Notes under the pieces: model-generated
What the model was told of the DNA's origin: nothing
Database searches by the model: none
What the model saw: only the letters and a program-made list of their open reading frames with translations
In this document: piece by piece, positions 56,237-64,000 of the stretch
Layout of the letters: every line of letters begins with the position of its first letter
How positions within the stretch are numbered: position 1 is the stretch's first letter
NCBI GenBank assembly: GCA_021234155.1
Contig: JAJEKV010000065.1
Coordinates: 6,941,491 to 7,005,490, forward strand
Direction of reading: 5' to 3'
From: Isoetes taiwanensis
Lineage: Eukaryota > Streptophyta > Lycopodiopsida > Isoetales > Isoetaceae
Length of the DNA stretch: 64,000 nt
Program-made: the position numbers and the translations under genes

Positions 56237-57578
56237 CGGGCGAAATATTGGCTCCACTTTTGGGGTTGGATTCCAAAAAACTGCGAGCCAAATATGTCAT
56301 CTTGTATTTTACAAGTCGAATAATATAACAGTCATTTCTTTATCATAATTTAACAATTATTTTTATTGCAATAATGTTGTATGGCGTAGATGGTTAATTC
56401 GTTGGGTTTTCAAGTCCCTTGGGCAGGTTTGGGCCTCCCTTTTGACCTACACAATATTTTTTGATGCAAAATAGAAGCCAATCCATGAGTCTAATACCCC
56501 CAGGATTCAAGTTTGACGGCTTTCATGCCTGTTTTTGGCTTTTTTGCCCGTCAAAACAGGCAACAGAAAAAATTGCCCTGAATATGAAGGGTAACAAATA
56601 TCAATTTGCCTGTCATATAGAAAGGCAAAAAAAAAAGTGTATGTCATTTGAAAGGTCGCAAATATAAATTTGAATTTGCCTTTCATTTTTGTATAAGTAC
56701 TAGGGTTATTTTATAGGCATATCAGTTAATATACCTTACCTCTAATCGAATAATGAATTAGGTAACATTAAAAAATATATATTTTTTTAAACTTCTACAT
56801 TCTCGATTCCTCCTACATTCTCCCATTTCCCAACGAATCTACCAATTTGGAAAATCCGAAATCATTTACGCTCGCGGTTGCACCGCCATGACTCTTTGCG
56901 ATGTTTGTAAATGCTAAGGGCACTTTTTTTTCTTCTCCCCTCCTCCCTCCCACAAAAACGATATGCGTGTGGAGTGTGGGCCGGGAGTATGTGGCTCTTT
57001 TCACCACATTTCAGTCAGAGCGAGCACTGCCGAGCAGAGAGGCCGTGATTGTCTCTGTCATCGAGATTCACCAATGGACATTAACCAGAGCCCCACATCT
57101 GTTGCAGCAACAAGTAAATTAATATTTCCTTCTTGTTCCATTCTTGTTCATGTTTACCTGCTTCTTTAAGTAGTGCATTAGTGATTATCCGATTAGATTT
57201 AGGTTGATTATTTTACTGCCCACCAGTCCACCAGTTTCTTGAGCACTTTGCACAGTTTCTTGAGCACTCCAATCAGTCGGTTAGATTGATTTCGAAAGCC
57301 AATAGTTGATGCTACTCTTAACTTTTTAACTGTATGTTTATATTAATAGTTACTACTATGTAAGTTACCTTTTTATTTAAAGTTTATAATTGAAAAACGG
57401 TCTTCCGTCAATTAAAATTTTTGTATGTCAGTTGAAAGGTTCAAATTGATCAACATTCTGTCATATGAAAGACAAAAAAAAAAGAGCCTGTCATTGAAAA
57501 ATTAGGGGTGCCCGTCAAACTTGAAACTTGAACCCTGATTAGAATCCAACCCACAATCGGGAGCCAATAAATGCACCA
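56237..57578 (+). mobile_element. Non-autonomous MULE-like TIR element, 1,342 bp
   Basis: Perfect 9-bp duplications TGTAATGTA flank the element. The 37-bp terminal repeats align without gaps: left begins CGGGCGAAATATTGGCTCC, right (inward) begins TGGTGCATTTATTGGCTCC, and both end GGGTTGGATTC. Further in, both sides have GTCAAACTTGAA and CTTTCATATGACAG-type motifs in inverted orientation, so the subterminal parts are also long imperfect inverted repeats. A 9-bp duplication with long TIRs is the mark of Mutator-like elements. There is no transposase. The ATTGGCTCC core links it to the ends at 26103 and 20847. Confidence 0.85.
56890..57175 (+). other. Possible captured first exon inside the MULE-like element
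   Basis: A GC-richer island in the AT-rich element, with a CT-rich leader at 56927-56950 and an ATG at 57074 opening MDINQSPTSVAATSK. It looks like a promoter, 5' UTR and first exon, but I recognise no gene. Confidence 0.3.
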
Positions 57579-57587
57579 TGTAATGTA
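57579..57587. repeat. Right target-site duplication of the MULE-like element
   Basis: TGTAATGTA, identical to 56228-56236. Confidence 0.85.
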
Positions 57588-58760
57588 TGGAGGAAGGGCA
57601 TTTGGGACCCCGTTCCGAGTGGATGGTGGGGTCCCGCGACCGGCAGTAGCCTGGAGCGGGTCACCGGCCACCCGGAAAGGGGGACCAAGTGCCCTTCCCC
57701 CACAATATAGAAACAGGGGAGATTTTTTTTCTCCCCTTTTCCTTTGTCGCCAGCAATGGCTTCGTCGAGGCGCAGCCAGTTTCGCAAGGTTTTCTTGATG
57801 GCTTCAACGAGAATGAAGGCACTGGCAGGTTTGTCGAGTTTTTCTTGAAGGCATTGGCAGTTTTGGTGATTTTTCGTTGATGCCTTAGCAGTTCGACGAG
57901 TTTTGTTGATGGCTGCTAGTCGAGCCCTTGATGCTTCAAAACTTGCTATTCCTCGCAGTTCTGTTTTACTTTAAATTTTTTCTTGCATGCAAATGGCGAG
58001 TCTAGGTAAATATCTTGTCTTTTATTTGTGATCGAATATCTGTGAAACCAGCATCCAAACCTCATCTTTCTGCTGAATCTGCTTAGCTGGGTCTAGAATC
58101 CGTTTCTCAGGTATAAAGTTTAACTGGCCTGCATTTATCTGCGACAAAATTCGTAAGGAATTCTGTGCTATTAAGGAAGGGAAATACTGGAAATGTAAAT
58201 ATGCTCAATACGATGATTTTGGAATATAATATACAGGAATTTGAAGGAAGAGTATGCATGTCTTTGAAATCAGAAGAAAAGTAGAGCTTTTTGGTTGCAA
58301 AAGATGTGATTAACACTTCAGCAGCGAAAGATTGGCTGCTACGCAGCCTGAATTTATCGATGTTAGTAGTGATGAGGAATCAGATGCAGAGTCTGTTCAT
58401 GTTACTACATAAAAATGGGGATTTCTATGTTAAATTACAAGTGAAAAAAAAAAAAAAAAAAAAAAAACATGTTGAATGGTTCGAGCTGTCACTCGGAATC
58501 ATGGTACCCAATTTCCATTCCCTGTTATTGGCAATGCCACGTCTCATATAAATGCACGACAGACAAAAAAAAAATCGACCCTGTTTCTATATTGTATAAA
58601 GGATAAGCTTTTCGTGTATCATTTTCTAGTTGCTTTTACCTCCGACCATTATCGATCCTCCCTCCGACCATAGTATTTAACAAAGATTCGTGTGATACAT
58701 AAAATTTTGATGCATCATCTCTGTTCGAATATAAAATTCATACATTACATGAGACCATCA
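57588..58760. other. Stretch without a recognised gene
   Basis: 57615-57722 repeats a GC-rich phrase also present at 39700-39800 (GGTGGGGTCCCGCGACCGGC, GGAGCGGGTCACC). From 57754 a 30-residue frame (MASSRRSQFRKVFLMAS) ends in TGA, with short repeats of TTTTCTTGA.GGC. An A tract lies at 58445-58467. Confidence 0.45.
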
Positions 58761-59099
58761 TAAAAATCTGCAGTTGCCCGATTTAGAAGCTGTCGCCAGA
58801 CCCCTCCAAAAATCTGCCAAAGCCACCTACGTATTCTCAGCAAGCCATCTGCGTTCACGCCCTTTGCCAAAAACGGAATCAACAAGTTCCTTGCGTCTTC
58901 GATACACATATATGGAAAGCGGATATCACTTGGGTTGTTAAGGCTAAGGATTTTACATCCCCACTCAAGAATTTTCCACGTGTTGATCCAGGCAAATGAT
59001 TCTGGCTTACGCAGTGAATCAATTTGGATAGTAGCATCTCAAGCCACAATAAATTTAGCTGCAGCGAGCAGAGAAAAATTCCTGGCCCTGCAAGCAGAT

Positions 59100-62000
59100 A
59101 TGTTGAAAGCAACTCCACATGTATTCGTTGCTCAAATTTGCGTTCCTCCTGCGGATTTCAAAGGTGCCCACATCCCTGTACATATTATTTCTAGGCGCAT
59201 CAAAATTACAGGTTCTGCTCGGTCACCAAGGCCACAAAATGTACCCGGAGATTTCTATGTAGGTGAGCCACTTTTGCTTGCGTTTCCTGTATTTTTAAAG
59301 TGATAAAAGCATAAAGTAAAGCTTTTTATTTTTTTTGCAGATCATACTTGTATTGATTGTGATACATGTCGCTGGATGGCTCAGGTGTTTGTTTAACTTT
59401 ATAATGTTTGATGGTCGTATGTAGAAATCCTCTAAGCAAAGTTTTTCATTTTCTTCTTCGCAGAGCACATTTTCACGTGTGGATGGCATGTCTGCAGTGC
59501 TCCAGCAACCCTCTTCAGAACAGGAAAGGCGTGCTGCATTACAGGTATGCTAGAAGTGTGTGTCTCTGGACACTTTGGTGTTCATGATATAAATATCATG
59601 ATATCATGATGCGAAACAGGCTTTGTTATCTTGCCCAACATCATCCATTCATACAGTGAGAAAGCCAACTGATATCCTGGAGATACAACGTACATTTCCT
59701 TTGCCAATTGACGAACACAGCCTTCCGGTTAGTTTTCTAGCTTTTGATGGTTTGATTTCAGTAGTATATGCTAAAAGCAAATTTATAGGATGCTAAAATG
59801 TAACTGTTGCTGCTATAGGGGGTTTATCATTGTGGTTATCATTCAAAGAAGTCATTTGGTGCTACCTCTTATTTAATTGTGAGGGCAGGTGGGAATATTC
59901 TTGTCGACAGGTAGAGTTTTAGTTTTCCATCTTACTTGAGATGCCGTGACATTGAATGATAGCTGTTTGATTTCTTTTTTTCTTGTTCTGTTTTGTCTTC
60001 TCAGAGGTTCTATAACTTGCGGTTATGATTTTTAGCATTGTAGATTGATATAACATATTTCATTAGCAATGAAAGTGAGAACAAAAGAAGTACCAGCAGT
60101 TCCTTCAAGCTGATAGCCAGTAGAATGTACGTATAAAATCAATTGATGGTGCTTTAATGGTCAAAAGGGAACACGGGCCTAGACTTACTAGTAGGGTAAA
60201 TACATAATGATGCAAGGTTCTTATTCAGTTGCATTAACTGTTGCATGTAGACAAGTTCTTGTTTGGCCAGTTTTTAGTTGATTCAAGTCTAAATTCAGCC
60301 ACTCTTTTCAGGATAATGATTTCACTAGTTAGTAAGTCCAAGCAGGTTGTGCTAGAAAACAATTCTTCTTCTGGGTAGAAAGAAATATGTACCTAACAAA
60401 TACATGCAACCGTTGATTTTGGTCTTTGTAATGGTGAATTTCTTTTGCTGCGTGTCTGAAGTCGACATGGACTGCATTATAGATTTTATAACTGTTAACT
60501 ATTTGAGCCCTTATCAAGCTTAAGGGACCTGCCTGATTTATGAATGAGCTGAAGCAGCAGACGTATAACAGCATGGCAATATAGCCATAATTATCTAAGC
60601 CGTATTGTGATGAACTAGTTAAGCTGAGCCTTTTTTGTTTTTTCTGTCCTCTGAATGAACGCATATCTGAGTACGAGTGCTTCCCGTATTTTTTTATCCC
60701 GTGATGTGTAGAAACTTGCCTTTATTTTACATCTCTATATGTCTCAACACAATTCACATATTCAAGGTTTTCTAACCAGCACAGTTTATATAGTGTTGGC
60801 AATTTGATGTCTTTATTTATATAATAAGATAGGGACTGGGACTGCAGCAATAAGATCTGTTGTGCTTGACAGTATTGTGGATAGAACTTCAGATCATAAA
60901 CATGGGAGTTGATCGTCATATGATTTTAACTATTCTCTAACAAGTAGCTCCTTCTCCCTGATGCTTTCTCTACAAGGTAGTTAGGCCAACAATCAGATAT
61001 GCTTTAAATGGCAGTTGTTATAATGCAATTTCTGATAGATAGAGATAGAGCTTTATAATTCTAGCCTTTGATCATATCTGGTTTGATCACCCTGTCTTAT
61101 TTGTTCATATATGACAAATAAGATCTTTCACTTGGATAAACAAGTTTATCTTTCCTTTCTCTATCTGTCAATTGTGATCTCCTATAAAGAGCTACATTCT
61201 TATGGCTGCATAACAGCCCTCGGTATTCTGCAAATCTGGCACATGAAATTGAGAGGCTGGGTGGAGTACGTTACATGTTTTTATCTCACAGGTAACTTGA
61301 TTAATGGTTGGAATATGCATGTTAGTCACACAATTAGTATACAGCCAACAATTATGGCATAATTTGGACAGAGATGATATTGCTGATCATGAGCGATGGA
61401 AGAACAGGTTCCAATGTGATCGAATTCTACATGCTGACGAGGTATTTGTGTACTGAAAATACAAAGAGTAACATTATGTTTTTCTCTAAAACTTGGTGTC
61501 TTCTATATCAAAATGTCTTTAGTTGGTTTAAGCATGGTTGCCCTTATACGTTTCAGATACAGAAAGACACAGTTGATGTGGAGATGAAGTTGGATGGTTG
61601 TGGGCCCTGGGGCCTTGGTTCAGATATTGATCTTATTTATACTCCTGGACATACTGAGGTGGTCCACCTTTGTGTTTTAAGTTTAAAAAAGGAAAGTTTC
61701 AACAATAAAACTGCTTGAATGTTCTACAGGGATGTGTATGCCTATTTTATAAGCCAATGAAAGCATTATTTACTGGAGATCACATTAGTGCTTCGCCAAA
61801 CGGCGGTATGAGTTCCCTTCTAGAGTATAATTGGTATTCAGGTGTGTTGGAATTTTCTGCCATTCGATTTGCATCTTATAATTTATGTTATATCTGTAAC
61901 TGCAAGTATATTTTTGCCCGTGTCTCAGTTAAGGTCCAGGTTGAAAGTGTGCGATCTTTGCTCGCGCTAGATTTCTTGTGGATATTGCCAGGTATGTTTT

Positions 62001-62146
62001 GTGTCATTTTAAATCAGGCCATGGTGTGCTCCCTTTTGATGGAAGAATATTCCATGCTGGTTCCAGGACATGGAAGACGGATACAGTTTGGAAGTTTGAC
62101 GGAAAAAAATTCAGCCCTTCAAGATATTATTTATAAACATTCTTAG
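59100..62146 (+). CDS. Ferredoxin-like/metallo-beta-lactamase-fold protein, eleven exons
   Basis: Exons: 59100-59262, 59341-59384, 59464-59544, 59620-59727, 59819-59910, 61217-61291, 61372-61441, 61557-61658, 61730-61841, 61929-61991, 62067-62146. All junctions are GT-AG and keep frame, giving 329 residues. Exons 2-4 encode [15 protein letters not shown] and [11 protein letters not shown], a ferredoxin-like cysteine region. The rest is a metallo-beta-lactamase fold with [36 protein letters not shown] (metal-binding H, D and H), [15 protein letters not shown] and PGHGRR. Plants have a single-copy family of this composition (At4g33540-like, from memory), probably plastidic, with unknown substrate. 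The ATG at 59100 is the only in-frame one after a stop at about 58761. The open stretch extends upstream to there, so an earlier exon with another start is possible. Intron 5 is 1.3 kb, the others short. Confidence 0.9.
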
Positions 62147-62598
62147 GACAAGTGGAATAAATAAAATAAAAGGTATTGTAATAGTATCAATGTAATTTGT
62201 CCTTGTTAGTAATGACATGTCTGCTTTGAATCATTCAAGCTAAAGTTTCCGATGAATGCATTAAACGGCATGATCTTAGCATGCCCAATTGATAGCATTA
62301 TATCATCATGTATATTTTTGAATGCTTCAAAATGAGAGTTCATTTGTAAAATGCACATACAAAGGGTCTTACCGATGATGCTGGCAATTCAAGGTTCACG
62401 TATATTTTTTACATACTATTGGTATTCGTATTGCAATGCATATAAAGCTAATGTAATGCTGAGTTTGGCCAGTCGCGTTAGGGCTGAAAGTCCCTTTTTT
62501 CTTTTTTTTTTGGGCGCCTGTGTTTTGGTGGTGCAGATATAGACGGCTATGATGTGGCTTGCATATGGGGAGCTTGACTTGCCTCGCTATGATGTATA
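62147..62598. other. 3' flank of the metallo-beta-lactamase gene
   Basis: AT-rich sequence. AATAAA-type signals at 62156-62166 directly after the stop codon probably direct polyadenylation. No further gene. Confidence 0.5.
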
Positions 62599-62751
62599 CA
62601 AGAATGTTTGTTTACAAGACATTCTGGCGTGGAAGCAATGCCGACATGCCTGAATGTGCAGAGGCGTTGTTGACATGCTCGAATGTCTGGCAAACAGACG
62701 CGTGGAGGGCGTTGCTGACATGCCCGAATGTCTGGTAAACAAACATTCTTG
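62599..62751. mobile_element. MITE-like element with 26-bp inverted repeats
   Basis: The left end begins CAAGAATGTTTGTTTAC, then AAGACATTC. The right end is its reverse complement with one mismatch (ending 62751). TA lies on both sides (candidate TA duplication). The 153-bp interior has a threefold GACATGC.(C/T)GAATGT motif. Confidence 0.75.
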
Positions 62752-64000
62752 TAACGTGGAAATCAAATTTGTTACATTCTTCGACAAAAAAAAATCTTCC
62801 AAATGCTGCTAGATCTTCAAAAAGTCGTGTAGAATTGGTAGAAATCAGGTAGAATCAGTAGAAATTAGTAGAATCTAGAAGTCGTGGCTAAAATGGTCGG
62901 AAATCATGGCTAGAATCGCCTGAACAGCTGTCCGAGAAGGCCGCAAACCAAAATGCTGCAACTAAGAAAAAATAGTTTACATTCAGAGTTTGAATCTATA
63001 ACATGTGGCACAGCGCGATTAGATCCCAGGCAGAATGTAACATAACCGGTTTTATACTGGCATAACTTCGATTGGTTTGGAGGTCCAAAGACTCGCACAT
63101 CAGTTCCATGGGGCGTGAGAACATTCATTGCTACTAATTAGGAAGTTGCTAAGAAATTGTGCCAAGAGGAGTCGGCCAAGTAGGATTTTGTTTCTCCCTC
63201 TCTTCTTAGCCTGCGTTCTTCAATATCTATCTATATGCCGAGCATCTTAATCTATTTATTTACTTAAGTAACTTTTGAGGAAAAAATATTAATTGAACAG
63301 AAATTGTTAGCAGGTCTGCACAGAAATGTGGTACAAGAGAAGTGGAAAGAGATTTGGCATGTGAATGTGGCGCCCGCATATCTAGAATGGGATGTGGTTT
63401 ATCCGGACATAATTCTGACGGTTTTTCCGGACATGCCATGGACACCCATCCCATAGCCATCACATAGCCATCCGACCATCCATATGCCCGCGATGGCCAT
63501 CCAGTGGGCCATCGATGCTCCCATCCCGTGGTTTATCTGGACAACACGGGTCGTTAATCGTTAATGCAGGCACCCGGGTTCTGACCAAAGTACTCCGGTC
63601 TGACTGCTGTACCTTCGCATTTAAGTCCCTACCCAACCCCGTTCCCGCCCCAAAACCCGTTCCCTGTTCATTCCGTCAGGATTTGAATTTAAATATTAAT
63701 ACAATGGTTTATTTGAATTTCAAAACTAACCCAATGGTCTATCAGCGATTATTTCTGATCAATTCATGGTGGTTTATCTTGTGGCTTTTCTGGACCATTA
63801 ATTGTGAAAATACTATTCGACATTGCGTACAGATGTTCATGTACAAAATAGCCTATGACCATAATATTGTTTACACCTAGAAGTAGTTTATTTGGACATT
63901 CTCTTATGTGGACGCTTGCGCTAATTTGGGCACTATGTGGTTCACTATATAGTGTAGCCACAACCAAAAGGCACAAACATGTTCAGGGTTTTTTGAACTC
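62752..64000. other. Stretch without a recognised gene
   Basis: Short direct repeats of AGAATC.GTAGAAAT at 62825-62880. Recurrent TT.(T/A)CCGGACAT and CATCC.ATGCC.. phrases at 63400-63530. No protein family was recognised. Confidence 0.4.

Overview
This is nuclear DNA of a land plant. The evidence is a spliced cytosolic ribosomal protein gene (uL6/RPL9) behind telo-box motifs, a plant-type ferredoxin/metallo-beta-lactamase gene in eleven exons, an AP2-class fragment with the 31-nt microexon typical of that family, and transposons of plant families (Ty1/copia, CACTA, LINE, Helitron, MULE-like TIR elements, a TRIM). The RPL9 sequence and the LINE types would fit a fern or another non-flowering vascular plant, but that is an inference. 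Genes are sparse and most of the window is decayed, nested transposons.

Layout. 0-4.4 kb: a LINE C-terminal fragment, three long (TATC)n arrays, two diverged copies of an unrecognised two-exon unit, and an RT-associated fragment. 4.4-8.0 kb: a decayed Ty1/copia element that lost most of its reverse transcriptase. 10.8-16.7 kb: two copies of one Helitron family 3' end, in opposite orientation, bracket an interval that holds the intact RPL9 gene (11.2-12.0 kb). 12.8-20.9 kb: tandem repeats, a CpG-rich block, and one end of a TIR element. 21.5 kb: a small TPR-like gene. 22.9 kb: a foldback element. 23.5-27.1 kb: an unrecognised minus-strand split gene, interrupted by a 1.6-kb TIR transposon with target-site duplications that carries a frameshifted hemerythrin (HHE) gene copy. 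28.2-28.9 kb: two AP2-class exons. 30.5-35.3 kb: a minus-strand CACTA element with a nearly complete TNP2-type transposase, DUF4218/DUF4216-like regions, an extra SET-like reading frame, and one clear terminus abutting a LINE. 37.9-38.2 kb: a compact gene for a secreted cysteine-rich peptide. 40.7-41.1 kb: a complete TRIM. 41.4-56.1 kb: a nest in which a LINE is split by a large LTR-type insertion that is itself split by a second one, followed by a 3.4-kb direct duplication that copies LINE, inverted LTR and copia sequence together; between the copies lies an exon of an MTB/METTL14-like RNA methyltransferase. 56.2-57.6 kb: a MULE-like element with a 9-bp target-site duplication. 59.1-62.1 kb: the ferredoxin/metallo-beta-lactamase gene, open through every junction. 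62.6 kb: a MITE.

Likely functional host genes: RPL9 (cytosolic translation), the metallo-beta-lactamase-fold gene, the small cysteine-rich secreted peptide, and possibly the TPR-like gene. They share no pathway and are separated by transposons. The main biology here is gene-fragment capture by mobile elements (HHE, AP2, MTB-like, SET-like) and datable nested insertions.
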